Assembly: GCF_001668675.1 (NCBI RefSeq)
Contig: NZ_LZKQ01000008.1
Coordinates: 30,093-94,092 of the forward strand
Direction: 5' to 3'
DNA from: Mycobacterium asiaticum
GTDB lineage: Bacteria; Actinomycetota; Actinomycetes; Mycobacteriales; Mycobacteriaceae
Length of the DNA: 64,000 nucleotides
A model generated the notes under the pieces. That model saw nothing but the letters and a program-made list of their open reading frames with translations, did not search any database and was not told the DNA's origin. The first letter of the stretch is position 1. Each line of letters opens with the position of its first letter. Both the position numbers and the translations under genes were made by a program. Positions 48,120-57,219 of this stretch are shown in pieces.

Positions 48120-49637
48120 ATGTCGAGCTTGCAGATACATGAGGTCCGGACACGTCGCAGCACCGAGGCGTTCCCCCGCTCCGAACACCTGGCGTGGAAG
48201 ATCGCCGAATTAGCCGCTGACCCGGTCGCGGTACCGGCCGAAACCGAAGCGATGGTCATCAATCGCATCATCGACAACGCGGCGGTGTCTGCGGCATCAG
48301 TCATCAGGCGGCCGGTCACAGTGGCGCGCATCCAGGCCCTCGCTCATCGCACGGTCCGCAACGGCGCCAAGGTTTTCGGTGTCCCCGGCAACGTCTCACC
48401 GGAGTGGGCGGCTTGGGCCAACGGGGTCGCCGTCCGCGAGCTCGATTTCCATGACACCTTCCTGGCCGCCGAGTACTCCCACCCCGGCGACAATATCCCC
48501 GCATTGGTCGCCGTCGCCCAGCATCTTGACGTCACCGGCGCCGACCTTATTCGCGGCATCGCCACCGCCTACGAAGTCCAAATCGACCTCGCCAAGGGAA
48601 TCTGCCTGCACGAGCACAAGATCGACCACGTCGCGCATCTCGGCCCGGCCGTGGCTGCCGGCCTGGGCGCCATGCTGCGGTTGGATCCCGAGATCACCTA
48701 TAGCGCGATCGGACAAGCACTGCACCTGTCCACCGCCACCAGACAGTCCCGAAAGGGCCTGATTTCAAGCTGGAAGGCCTACGCACCCGCCCAGGCCGGC
48801 AAGGTCGCCATCGAAGCTGTCGACCGTGCGATGCGCGGCGAGGGGTCACCCGCGCCGATCTGGGAAGGCGAGGACGGCGTCATCGCCTGGCTGCTCTCGG
48901 GACCCGAGCACACGTATCAGGTGCCCCTGCCGAAGCTGGGTGAACCCAAGCGGGCCATCCTGGACAGCTACACAAAGGAACACTCCGCCGAATACCAGAG
49001 CCAGGCGCTCATCGACCTGGCTCGGCGGCTGCGGGATCGCATCGGCGATCTCGATCAGATAGCCACGGTCTTGCTGCACACGAGCCATCACACGCACGTC
49101 GTAATCGGCACCGGCTCCAACGACCCGCAGAAGTTCGATCCTGACGCTACGCGGGAAACGTTGGACCACTCGGTGATGTACATCTTCGCCGTTGCCCTAC
49201 AGGACGGGGCCTGGCACCACGAGCGCTCCTACGCGCCGGAGCGCGCGCACCGTCCCGACACCGTCGAGCTGTGGCGCAAGATCTCCACGATTGAGGACCC
49301 AGAGTGGACGCGTCGATATCACTCAACCGATCCGGCGGAGAAGGCTTTTGGCGCCAAGGCCGTTGTCACACTCAAAAACGGTGATGTCATCACCGACGAG
49401 CTTGCGGTCGCCGATGCGCATCCGCTGGGCGCGCGGCCTTTCGAACGCGCCCAATACGTCGCCAAATTCACCGAACTCGCCGATGGGATTGTGGAAGAGG
49501 CCGAGCAGCAGCGTTTCCTACTGGCGGTAGGCGAGCTGGCCGACCTCAAACTCGGTCAGCTGGATCAGCTCAATGTGCACATCGACCCTCGCTTACTTGA
49601 CAAGGCGCCGACGATCCCATCGGGGATCTTCTCGTGA
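48120..49637 (+). CDS. prpD: 2-methylcitrate dehydratase PrpD
   Basis: This 505-residue MmgE/PrpD-family enzyme dehydrates 2-methylcitrate to 2-methyl-cis-aconitate. Recognisable segments are [40 protein letters not shown] (split here at FHDTFL and HPGDN), [11 protein letters not shown] and [19 protein letters not shown]. It corresponds to Rv1130. ATG 48120 is chosen from the leaderless promoter; ATG 48099 would add seven residues. The stop overlaps prpB (GTGA). Confidence 0.93.
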   Translation: MSSLQIHEVRTRRSTEAFPRSEHLAWKIAELAADPVAVPAETEAMVINRIIDNAAVSAASVIRRPVTVARIQALAHRTVRNGAKVFGVPGNVSPEWAAWANGVAVRELDFHDTFLAAEYSHPGDNIPALVAVAQHLDVTGADLIRGIATAYEVQIDLAKGICLHEHKIDHVAHLGPAVAAGLGAMLRLDPEITYSAIGQALHLSTATRQSRKGLISSWKAYAPAQAGKVAIEAVDRAMRGEGSPAPIWEGEDGVIAWLLSGPEHTYQVPLPKLGEPKRAILDSYTKEHSAEYQSQALIDLARRLRDRIGDLDQIATVLLHTSHHTHVVIGTGSNDPQKFDPDATRETLDHSVMYIFAVALQDGAWHHERSYAPERAHRPDTVELWRKISTIEDPEWTRRYHSTDPAEKAFGAKAVVTLKNGDVITDELAVADAHPLGARPFERAQYVAKFTELADGIVEEAEQQRFLLAVGELADLKLGQLDQLNVHIDPRLLDKAPTIPSGIFS

Positions 49638-50554
49638 GCGGCGGCCTGATCGGGGCGGCAGCGTCACCGGCCAAGAAACGTGCGCGATTCCGCCGAGGGC
49701 TGAATTCCGGTCGCCTGCTTCGCTTTCCGGGCGCATTCTCACCGTTGGTCGCCAAATTGGTCACCGAGATTGGCTTCGACGGGGTTTACGTGTCCGGCGC
49801 GGTGCTCTCGGCTGACCTCGGGTTGCCGGACATCGGCCTGACCACCCTGACCGAAGTCACGTCTCGCGGGGGCCAGATCGCCGGTGTCACCGATCTGCCG
49901 ACGCTCATCGATGCCGACACCGGTTTCGGTGAGCCGATGAGCGCCGCGCGCACCGTAACGGTCCTGGAGGACGCCGGTTTGGGGGGCTGTCACCTGGAAG
50001 ACCAAGTGAACCCGAAGCGGTGTGGACATCTCGACGGCAAGGCCGTCGTGCCGACCGCTGAGATGGTCAAGCGCCTACGGGCCGCGGTCGCGGCCCGACG
50101 CGATCCGAACTTCATCATCTGTGCCAGGACCGATGCCGCGGGAATAGAGGGTGTGCCCGCCGCCATCGACCGAGCAAAGGCGTATGCCGACGCCGGCGCG
50201 GATCTGATTTTCACCGAAGCGCTCCATACGCCTTTCGATTTCGAGCAGTTCCGGACTGCCGTGGACACACCGTTGCTGGCGAACATGACGGAGTTCGGCC
50301 AGTCGGAACTTCTCACGGCCGCTCAGTTGACCGACATCGGCTACAACGTCGCCATCTACCCGGTCACCACGCTTCGGCTGGCAATGCACGCGGTCGAGGC
50401 CGGCTTGCGTGAGATCTATTCCGCTGGAACTCAGTCCGGATTGCTCGCCCAGATGCAACACCGTAGTCGGCTTTACCAGCTGCTGCGCTACTCCGATTAC
50501 AACCAGTTCGACTCCGACATCTATAACTTCGCATTACAAGGAGTTCCCCGATGA
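49634..50554 (+). CDS. prpB: 2-methylisocitrate lyase PrpB
   Basis: This 306-residue isocitrate lyase/PEP mutase superfamily enzyme cleaves 2-methylisocitrate to pyruvate and succinate. The signature KRCGH has its catalytic Cys at residue 130, metal-binding Asp residues lie in LIDADTGFG and HLEDQ, and the substrate region is ICARTDA. M. tuberculosis lacks a dedicated PrpB and uses isocitrate lyase. Its presence here makes the methylcitrate cycle self-contained. It overlaps both neighbours by 4 bases. Confidence 0.93.
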   Translation: MSGGLIGAAASPAKKRARFRRGLNSGRLLRFPGAFSPLVAKLVTEIGFDGVYVSGAVLSADLGLPDIGLTTLTEVTSRGGQIAGVTDLPTLIDADTGFGEPMSAARTVTVLEDAGLGGCHLEDQVNPKRCGHLDGKAVVPTAEMVKRLRAAVAARRDPNFIICARTDAAGIEGVPAAIDRAKAYADAGADLIFTEALHTPFDFEQFRTAVDTPLLANMTEFGQSELLTAAQLTDIGYNVAIYPVTTLRLAMHAVEAGLREIYSAGTQSGLLAQMQHRSRLYQLLRYSDYNQFDSDIYNFALQGVPR

Positions 50555-51663
50555 CTGCTCCCACCATCCACAAGGGCCTGGCTGGCGTCGTGGTCGATAC
50601 GACTGCGATCTCCAAGGTGGTCCCCGAGACCAACTCGCTGACCTACCGGGGCTACCCGGTGCAGGAGTTGGCCGAACACTGCAGCTTTGAGCAGGTCGCG
50701 TACCTGTTATGGCACGGCGAACTGCCGACCGAACAGGAGTTGGCACTATTCACCCAGCAGGAGCGTGCGTCGCGCCGTATTGACAGGTCGATGCACTCGC
50801 TGCTGGCCAAGCTCCCTGACAATTGCCATCCGATGGATGTAGTGCGGACCGCGATCAGCTATCTCGGCGCCGAGGACCCCGACGAGGACAACAGCACCCA
50901 GGCCGCCAACTACGCCAAGTCCTTGCGGATGTTCGCGGTTCTTCCGACGATCGTCGCCGCCGATATTCGGCGCCGCCGCGGACTGGAACCCATTGCGCCG
51001 CACAGCCACCTGAGCTACGCGGAGAACTTCCTGAAGATGAGCCTCGGCGAGGTCCCGGAACCCGTCATCGTCAAGGCCTTCGAAGAGTCGATGATCCTGT
51101 ATGCCGAGCACAGCTTCAACGCCTCGACATTCGCCGCCCGCGTGGTCACCTCGACCCAGTCCGACATCTACAGCGCGGTGACCGCAGCGATCGGCGCACT
51201 GAAGGGCTCGCTGCACGGCGGCGCCAACGAGGCCGTAATGCACGACATGATCGAGATCGGCTCGGCCGATCGTGCCGCAGAATGGTTGAACGGCAAACTG
51301 TCCCGCAAGGACAAGGTGATGGGCTTCGGCCACCGGGTGTACAAGAACGGCGACTCTCGGGTGCCGACCATGAAAGCCGCGCTGACCCGTTTGGTCGCGG
51401 CGCGCGACGGTCAGCGCTGGATGGATATCTACAACGTGCTCGAGAGCTCGATGTACGCCGCCACCAAACTCAAGCCAAACCTCGACTTCCCGACCGGACC
51501 TGCCTACTACCTCATGGGTTTCGACATCCCCAGCTTCACACCGCTGTTCGTGATGAGCCGGATCACCGGCTGGACTGCGCACATCATGGAGCAGGCGGCG
51601 TCGAACGCGTTGATCCGGCCGCTGAGTGAGTACTCCGGCCAGCCGCAACGCGCCCTCGTCTAG
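50551..51663 (+). CDS. prpC: 2-methylcitrate synthase / citrate synthase
   Basis: This 370-residue citrate synthase family enzyme condenses propionyl-CoA with oxaloacetate. Motifs are LTYRGYPVQELAE near the N-terminus, then LHGGANEAVM with its catalytic His, MGFGHRVYKNGDSR (second His) and LDFPTGPAYY (catalytic Asp). It corresponds to Rv1131 (PrpC/GltA1). ATG overlaps the prpB stop (ATGA), so prpD-prpB-prpC are translationally coupled. Confidence 0.93.
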   Translation: MTAPTIHKGLAGVVVDTTAISKVVPETNSLTYRGYPVQELAEHCSFEQVAYLLWHGELPTEQELALFTQQERASRRIDRSMHSLLAKLPDNCHPMDVVRTAISYLGAEDPDEDNSTQAANYAKSLRMFAVLPTIVAADIRRRRGLEPIAPHSHLSYAENFLKMSLGEVPEPVIVKAFEESMILYAEHSFNASTFAARVVTSTQSDIYSAVTAAIGALKGSLHGGANEAVMHDMIEIGSADRAAEWLNGKLSRKDKVMGFGHRVYKNGDSRVPTMKAALTRLVAARDGQRWMDIYNVLESSMYAATKLKPNLDFPTGPAYYLMGFDIPSFTPLFVMSRITGWTAHIMEQAASNALIRPLSEYSGQPQRALV

Positions 51664-51683
51664 CGCCAGTTCGAAAGGGAAGT

Positions 51684-54600
51684 GTGTTCGCCAAGGTCCT
51701 GGTTGCCAATCGCGGGGAGATCGCGATCCGCGCATTTCGCGCTGCCTACGAATTGGGTGCCGCTACAGTCGCGGTCTACCCGTACGAAGACCGCAACTCG
51801 CTGCACCGGCTCAAAGCTGACGAGTCGTATCAGATCGGTATCGAGGGGCATCCCATTCGCGCCTACCTCAGCGTCGACCAGATCGTATCTACCGCGCGTG
51901 CCTGCGGAGCCGACGCGATCTATCCGGGCTACGGATTCCTCTCGGAAAATCCCGAATTGGCGGCAGCGTGCGCAGCGGCAGGTATCAGCTTCGTCGGTCC
52001 GCCGTCTCACGTGTTGGAGCTCACGGGCAACAAGGCACGGGCAATCGCCGCGGCACGCGAGGCGGGTTTACCGGTCTTGGCGTCGTCGGAGCCCTCGACC
52101 GACATCGACCAATTGGTGACGGCTGCGGCCAACATGGATTTCCCCTTGTTCGTCAAAGCGGTGGCCGGCGGTGGTGGCCGCGGCATGCGGCGGGTCACCG
52201 ACGCGGGCGAGCTGCGCGACGCCATCAAGGCCGCGTCACGCGAGGCGGAGTCGGCGTTCGGCGATGCGACGGTGTTCTTGGAGCAGGCGGTGCCCAACGC
52301 CCGCCACATCGAGGTTCAGATCCTGGCCGATAACACCGGTGAGATCGTTCACCTCTTCGAGCGGGACTGCAGTGTCCAGCGTCGCCACCAAAAAGTTATT
52401 GAGCTGGCGCCCGCGCCGAACCTGGATCCGGCGCTGCGGGAACGCATCTGCGTTGACGCGGTGGCGTTTGCCCGGCAGATCGGTTACTCGTGCGCGGGTA
52501 CGGTGGAATTCCTGCTCGACGAGCGCGGCCAGCACGTGTTCATCGAGATGAATCCGCGAATACAGGTCGAGCACACGGTGACCGAAGAGGTTACCGATGT
52601 GGATCTGGTATCCGCACAACTACGGATCGCGGCCGGTGCGACGCTGGCCGATCTCGGGCTGGCGCAAGAAACCCTCACAATCCACGGTGCGGCAATTCAA
52701 TGCCGGATCACGACCGAAGACCCCTTCGATGGATTCCGACCCGACACCGGACGAATCACTGGCTACCGGTCCCCGGGCGGCGCCGGTATCCGGCTTGACG
52801 GTGGCACGAATGTCGGCGCCGAAGTCACCGCCTACTTCGACTCCATGCTCGTCAAACTCAGTTGTCGCGGCCGCGACTTCGCGACAGCGCTGCAGCGGGC
52901 GCGCCGCGCGGTGGCCGAGTTTCGCATCCGCGGTGTTTCTACCAATATCCCGTTCCTGCAAGCTGTTCTGGACGACCCTGACTTCCAGTCCGGCCGGGTG
53001 ACCACGTCGTTCATCGAGGAGCGGCCACAGCTGCTCACCGCCCATGCCAGCGCGGACCGAGGCACCAAAATCCTCAATTACCTGGCCGACGTCACCGTCA
53101 ATCAGCCGCATGGTCCGCGGCCGTCTGCGGTCTACCCTCGTGACAAGCTCCCCGAACTTGACCTGCGGTTGGCGCCGCCAGCGGGTTCGAAGCAACGGCT
53201 GACCGAACTCGGTCCAGAGGGCTTTGCTCGTTGGTTGCGGGAATGCAAGGCAGTCGGTGTCACCGATACCACCTTTCGCGACGCGCATCAGTCGCTGTTG
53301 GCGACCCGGGTTCGTACAAGTGGGTTGATACGGGTTGCGCCGTACATCGCGCGCATGACCCCGCAGCTACTCTCGGTCGAATGCTGGGGTGGTGCAACCT
53401 ACGACGTCGCCTTGCGCTTCCTCAAGCAGGATCCCTGGGATCGGTTGACCGCGCTGCGGGAAGCGCTGCCCAACATCTGTCTGCAGATGCTGCTCCGGGG
53501 CCGCAACACCGTCGGCTACACACCGTATCCGCTGAAGTTGACACATGCGTTCGTCGACGAGGCAGCGCAGACAGGTGTGGACATTTTCCGAATCTTTGAT
53601 TCATTGAACAGCATTGACGCCATGCGTCCGGCGATTGACGCAGTACGGGCAACCGGGACGACGGTTGCGGAGGTGGCCATGTCGTATACCGGCGACCTGT
53701 CCGACCCGGCCGAGAACTTGTACACGCTGGACTACTACTTGCGGCTGGCGGAGTCGATCGTGGCCGCTGGCGCACACGTGCTGGCGATCAAAGACATGGC
53801 CGGGCTGTTGCGCGCTCCCGCGGCGGCGACCCTGGTGACCGCACTGAAGTCACGCTTCGACCTACCGGTCCACGTCCACACCCATGACACGCCCGGTGGG
53901 CAGCTGGCGACCTATGTCGCCGCGTGGACCGCGGGTGCCGATGCCGTCGACGGTGCGGCCGCCCCGCTGGCCGGCACCACCAGCCAGCCGGCGTTGTCAT
54001 CCATCGTGGCCGCGGCCGCGCACACCGAGTTCGATACCGGGCTGGAATTGTCTGCGGTGTCTGACCTGGAGCCGTACTGGGAAGCCTTGCGAAAGGTGTA
54101 CGCGCCGTTCGAGTCTGGACTGCGGGCGCCAACCGGGCGGGTGTACACCCACGAAATCCCGGGCGGGCAGTTGTCGAATCTGCGCCAGCAGGCCATCGCC
54201 CTGGGCTTGGACAACCGATTCGAAGATATCGAGGACGCCTACGCCGGCGCCGACCGCGTGTTGGGCCGGTTGGTGAAGGTCACCCCGTCGAGCAAGGTGG
54301 TGGGCGATCTGGCGCTGTCCTTGGTGGGAGCACAAACTACCGCGGAGGAGTTCGCCGCTGAACCGGGCCGCTACGACATCCCCGACAGTGTCATCGGATT
54401 CTTGCGCGGTGAGTTGGGAGATCCGCCCGGCGGCTGGCCGGAACCGTTACGGTCGAGGGCCCTTGAGGGCCGGGATGCGGTCAAGGCAGAGCAGAAATTG
54501 TCGGCCGAGGACGAGGCGGTGCTGGCCTCCCCTGGGCCGAAGCGGCGCGCAACGCTGAATCGTCTCTTGTTCCCGGGTCCGACGGCCGAATTCGACGCCC

Positions 54601-55067
54601 ATCGCGACGAGTTCGGCGACACCAGCCGGCTGTCGGCGAATCAGTTCTTTTACGGGTTGCGTCACGGCGAAGAACACCGCGTCAAACTGGAACAGGGGGT
54701 GGAACTGCTGATCGGGCTGGAGGCGATCAGCGACCCCGACGAGCGCGGAATGCGCACGGTGGTGTGCATCATCAACGGGCAGCTGCGGCCGGTCTTGGTG
54801 CGGGACCGCTCAATTGGCTCCGACATTCCGGTGTCGGAGAAGGCCGATAAGGCCAACACCGATCACGTCGCGGCGCCGTTCGCCGGCGTGGTCAGCGTAG
54901 CCGTAGCCGAGGGCGACACCGTGGCGGTGGGACACACGTTGGCGACGATCGAGGCGATGAAGATGGAAGCCGCGATCACCGCAGCCAAGGCCGGCACGGT
55001 CAGCCGGATCGCCGTCGCCCCGACCGCCCAGGTCGAGGCAGGCGATCTGCTCGTAGTGATCCGCTGA
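51684..55067 (+). CDS. pyc: Pyruvate carboxylase
   Basis: This 1127-residue biotin enzyme makes oxaloacetate from pyruvate and bicarbonate. The N-terminal biotin carboxylase domain (about 1-450) has KAVAGGGGRGMRRV for ATP binding and EMNPRIQVEHTVTEE. The central carboxyltransferase domain (about 500-1000) has TDTTFRDAHQSLLATR and VHTHDTPGG, and the C-terminal biotinyl domain has EAMKMEA with Lys1093. Length equals M. tuberculosis Pca (Rv2967c), which is located elsewhere. Twenty bases separate it from prpC, behind a clear ribosome site (GAAAGGGA). It supplies oxaloacetate for PrpC and consumes pyruvate from PrpB. Confidence 0.96.
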   Translation: MFAKVLVANRGEIAIRAFRAAYELGAATVAVYPYEDRNSLHRLKADESYQIGIEGHPIRAYLSVDQIVSTARACGADAIYPGYGFLSENPELAAACAAAGISFVGPPSHVLELTGNKARAIAAAREAGLPVLASSEPSTDIDQLVTAAANMDFPLFVKAVAGGGGRGMRRVTDAGELRDAIKAASREAESAFGDATVFLEQAVPNARHIEVQILADNTGEIVHLFERDCSVQRRHQKVIELAPAPNLDPALRERICVDAVAFARQIGYSCAGTVEFLLDERGQHVFIEMNPRIQVEHTVTEEVTDVDLVSAQLRIAAGATLADLGLAQETLTIHGAAIQCRITTEDPFDGFRPDTGRITGYRSPGGAGIRLDGGTNVGAEVTAYFDSMLVKLSCRGRDFATALQRARRAVAEFRIRGVSTNIPFLQAVLDDPDFQSGRVTTSFIEERPQLLTAHASADRGTKILNYLADVTVNQPHGPRPSAVYPRDKLPELDLRLAPPAGSKQRLTELGPEGFARWLRECKAVGVTDTTFRDAHQSLLATRVRTSGLIRVAPYIARMTPQLLSVECWGGATYDVALRFLKQDPWDRLTALREALPNICLQMLLRGRNTVGYTPYPLKLTHAFVDEAAQTGVDIFRIFDSLNSIDAMRPAIDAVRATGTTVAEVAMSYTGDLSDPAENLYTLDYYLRLAESIVAAGAHVLAIKDMAGLLRAPAAATLVTALKSRFDLPVHVHTHDTPGGQLATYVAAWTAGADAVDGAAAPLAGTTSQPALSSIVAAAAHTEFDTGLELSAVSDLEPYWEALRKVYAPFESGLRAPTGRVYTHEIPGGQLSNLRQQAIALGLDNRFEDIEDAYAGADRVLGRLVKVTPSSKVVGDLALSLVGAQTTAEEFAAEPGRYDIPDSVIGFLRGELGDPPGGWPEPLRSRALEGRDAVKAEQKLSAEDEAVLASPGPKRRATLNRLLFPGPTAEFDAHRDEFGDTSRLSANQFFYGLRHGEEHRVKLEQGVELLIGLEAISDPDERGMRTVVCIINGQLRPVLVRDRSIGSDIPVSEKADKANTDHVAAPFAGVVSVAVAEGDTVAVGHTLATIEAMKMEAAITAAKAGTVSRIAVAPTAQVEAGDLLVVIR

Positions 55068-55070
55068 CCG

Positions 55071-55448
55071 TCAATCAGGCAGGCGGCGCTTCCTTTTCGG
55101 TCTCTCGAAGAGGTACGGCATAAGCGTGGCCGGGAGTGGGGCAAGCCCAGGCCCCCCGCCACACAGCCAACTGGCTATGTCGACTGCCGCGGTAACGTCG
55201 AGGAAAAAACCGAACCACGTCGATCGTCCGCCGATTCGGTGTCCTTGACTGGATGGCGAAACCACGAGGACGTTTGACCGCTCGCAAGGTCCAAGGCAAT
55301 CCGTTATTCGAAAGTTCGATACGCATTGCAGCAGGTCGCGCAGGATCGACACCTGAGCGTCGTGGTCGAACCCCGGGTGCTTTCTCGTCGTACCGCAGCA
55401 GCAACCACGACACATGGTGACGGTAGGTCTGGACTGGTCCAACGCCAC
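55071..55448 (-). CDS. Small thioredoxin-fold [2Fe-2S] ferredoxin-like protein
   Basis: This 125-residue protein begins with MCRGCCCGTTRKHPG and continues with ITDCLGPCERSNVLVVSPS. The Cys pattern and the ERSNVLVV segment match an actinobacterial family annotated as (2Fe-2S) ferredoxin domain proteins. The likely ligands are Cys of the N-terminal cluster and of DCLGPC. Electron transfer is inferred; the partner is unknown. GTG 55448 lies 3 bases after the folP-like stop, making it the last gene of the metE operon. Its stop lies 3 bases from the pyc stop on the other strand. An overlapping minus-strand frame (55075-55455) was set aside because it lacks this signature. Confidence 0.72.
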   Translation of the reverse strand: MALDQSRPTVTMCRGCCCGTTRKHPGFDHDAQVSILRDLLQCVSNFRITDCLGPCERSNVLVVSPSSQGHRIGGRSTWFGFFLDVTAAVDIASWLCGGGPGLAPLPATLMPYLFERPKRKRRLPD

Positions 55449-55451
55449 GTG

Positions 55452-56261
55452 TCAAGGCCTTCCGTCGTTGCTGTCAGCCCAGATCGCGTTCAGCATCGCG
55501 AGGGTGTCGACGGTCTCGGGGACGTCGTGCACGCGGATGACGTCCACTCCCGCCGACCATGCTGGGGCGATGACCGCCAGAGAACCCGCGAGGCGGTCGC
55601 CGACCTCTCGCCCAGTCAGCGCTTGCAGGAACGATTTTCGGCTGACCCCGAGCAGGACCGGGAAAGGGCCCCGGCACAACTCGGGCAGGTGGCGCAGGAG
55701 CCGTAGATTGTCGGCGGGGGATTTCCCGAAGCCGATGCCGGGATCGATCCACACCCGGGATGCGCCGCAGTCGGTCGCCGACCTCGCGCTGCCGGTGATG
55801 AACCTGGTGATATCGCCGCAGACATCGTCGTAGCGCGGGTAGACGCCGGCGACGACAGGCACCGTGTGCGAATGCATGCTGACGTAACCGACGCCGAGGC
55901 GGCCGGCGACCTCGTAGAGCTTGCCGGACACGTCGTTGACAATGCGAGCACCCGCTCCCACGGCGGCCTGAGCAACCTCAGCGTGCTGGGTGTCGACCGC
56001 GACGACACCGAACCGAACCAACTCGGCGACGACCGGGACGACGCGGTCGAGTTCCTCGGCCACCGAAACCGGGACAGCGTCGGGCCGGGTGGACTCACCA
56101 CCGACGTCGACGGCCCACGCACCGTCGTCGAACATCTGCCGCCCCGCGCTCACCGCTCGTTCCAGTGTCGCGAATCTGCTTTTCGCCCAGAAGGAGTCGG
56201 GAGTTGCGTTCAGTATGCCCATCACGCGCAGCGGCGTGTTGCGGGACCGGCTCGAGTTCAT
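55452..56261 (-). CDS. Dihydropteroate-synthase-like pterin-binding protein
   Basis: This 269-residue TIM-barrel protein has most DHPS motifs: MGILNATPDSF (14-24), DVGGESTRPDA (52-62), Asp-Thr at 90-91, NDVSG (109-113), DPGIGFGK (173-180), GVSRKSF (205-211) and RVHD (243-246). The first flexible loop reads SFWAKSRF instead of the usual SFxDGG, and the MHxRGTP loop reads MHSHTVP. Both loops form the pABA/pyrophosphate site in DHPS. It may bind folate without making dihydropteroate, as is reported for mycobacterial FolP2, or act with altered substrates. It overlaps the metF-like gene (ATGA) and lies in the riboswitch operon. Confidence 0.8.
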   Translation of the reverse strand: MNSSRSRNTPLRVMGILNATPDSFWAKSRFATLERAVSAGRQMFDDGAWAVDVGGESTRPDAVPVSVAEELDRVVPVVAELVRFGVVAVDTQHAEVAQAAVGAGARIVNDVSGKLYEVAGRLGVGYVSMHSHTVPVVAGVYPRYDDVCGDITRFITGSARSATDCGASRVWIDPGIGFGKSPADNLRLLRHLPELCRGPFPVLLGVSRKSFLQALTGREVGDRLAGSLAVIAPAWSAGVDVIRVHDVPETVDTLAMLNAIWADSNDGRP

Positions 56262-57148
56262 GCTTGCGGCGACCAGTAATCAAGCATCGCGGCGAAGGTG
56301 TCGAACGCCGGCTTCGAGACACCGTAGGGCGCCTCGAAGTGCAGGCTCAGCGGATAACCCAATTCGGCGACACCATCGACCACTCGCTTGTACAGGTCGA
56401 GCAGCCGGCGGCCTTTGATATCGGGTTCGCTTGCGGCAAGGGCCCGCACGAACTCCTGCTCCGCAGCTACTGCCTTGTTGCCGGGATCTTGGATCAACCA
56501 ATCGATCAGGCCGACCCTGCTTTCCAGCCTGGGTACAAAGCCGAAGGACAGCAGGATCTCCGGCCGGCGGTCGCTGCTTCGCGAGAACTGGGAGAGGAAT
56601 CCGACGATCGCATCGGAATAGAGCAGCTGCGTCATCCCGAAGGTGGCGCCTTGATCGCATTTGAACTCGAAACGCCCCTGCTCACCGTCGCGTGTGGGAA
56701 CCAGGATCACACCCCTGTTTTCGACCAGGCCGTCGAACTTCGACAGGGCGTCGGTGGGTGCGATACCCCCGCCCTCCCCGTCTTTCATCGAGCGGGGGAC
56801 ACCGACGAAGACGATGCCATCGAACCCCGCTTCGCCCAGACCGGTGAGCCGGCTGCGCAGTGCCGATTCGTTGAGGAACGAGGTGACCTGGGTGCACAGC
56901 CCTTGTACGCCGGGAAGTTCCGGATGGATGATCGACCAGAAGTCCCCGACGTCCAATTTGGGTTTCATCTCGATTGGCCGGTCGTCGTCCTCCGGGATCA
57001 TCCCGGGGATCATGACGTGACCGATGCGGCCCGCGATGTCGGCTTCAGTGGACAGCTTCAGGAGCTTGTGTGCCTCCTCGCGAGCGTGCTCGACCCCCCG
57101 GTCGATATTGGGTGGGACTAGTTCCAGCGCGATGGTGTGCAAGGGCAC
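56258..57148 (-). CDS. Divergent methylenetetrahydrofolate reductase (Rv2172c-like MetF)
   Basis: This 296-residue protein matches, from memory, the mycobacterial Rv2172c family, reported as an unconventional 5,10-methylene-THF reductase. Conserved blocks are IALELVPPN near the N-terminus, HVMIPGMIPEDDDRP, VFVGVPRSMKDGEG and KCDQGATFGMTQLLYSDAIVGFL, which resembles the Q-T-L-F-D-type substrate segment of MetF. It would produce 5-methyl-THF, the methyl donor used by MetE next door. It begins 71 bases after metE, with a hairpin between, and overlaps the folP-like gene by 4 bases. Confidence 0.78.
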   Translation of the reverse strand: MPLHTIALELVPPNIDRGVEHAREEAHKLLKLSTEADIAGRIGHVMIPGMIPEDDDRPIEMKPKLDVGDFWSIIHPELPGVQGLCTQVTSFLNESALRSRLTGLGEAGFDGIVFVGVPRSMKDGEGGGIAPTDALSKFDGLVENRGVILVPTRDGEQGRFEFKCDQGATFGMTQLLYSDAIVGFLSQFSRSSDRRPEILLSFGFVPRLESRVGLIDWLIQDPGNKAVAAEQEFVRALAASEPDIKGRRLLDLYKRVVDGVAELGYPLSLHFEAPYGVSKPAFDTFAAMLDYWSPQA

Positions 57149-57174
57149 CAGGCACCTCCGATTTCGTTTGGGTG

Positions 57175-57213
57175 GACACGTTGCGCCTCCGAACTGTTGG
57201 GGCGCAACGTGTC
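57175..57213 (-). terminator. Perfect 13-bp hairpin between metE and metF-like gene
   Basis: Arms 57175-57187 and 57201-57213 (GACACGTTGCGCC and its complement) flank a 13-base loop. The stem lies just after the metE stop and 27 bases before the metF-like start. It may attenuate or process the message so that downstream genes are made at a lower level. Confidence 0.65.
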
Positions 57214-57219
57214 ACGTGA

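Noticed and set aside
55075..55455. 126-codon minus-strand frame overlapping the ferredoxin-like gene
   Set aside because: It lacks any known motif, while the frame 55071-55448 has the conserved Cys pattern and better spacing after the folP-like stop.
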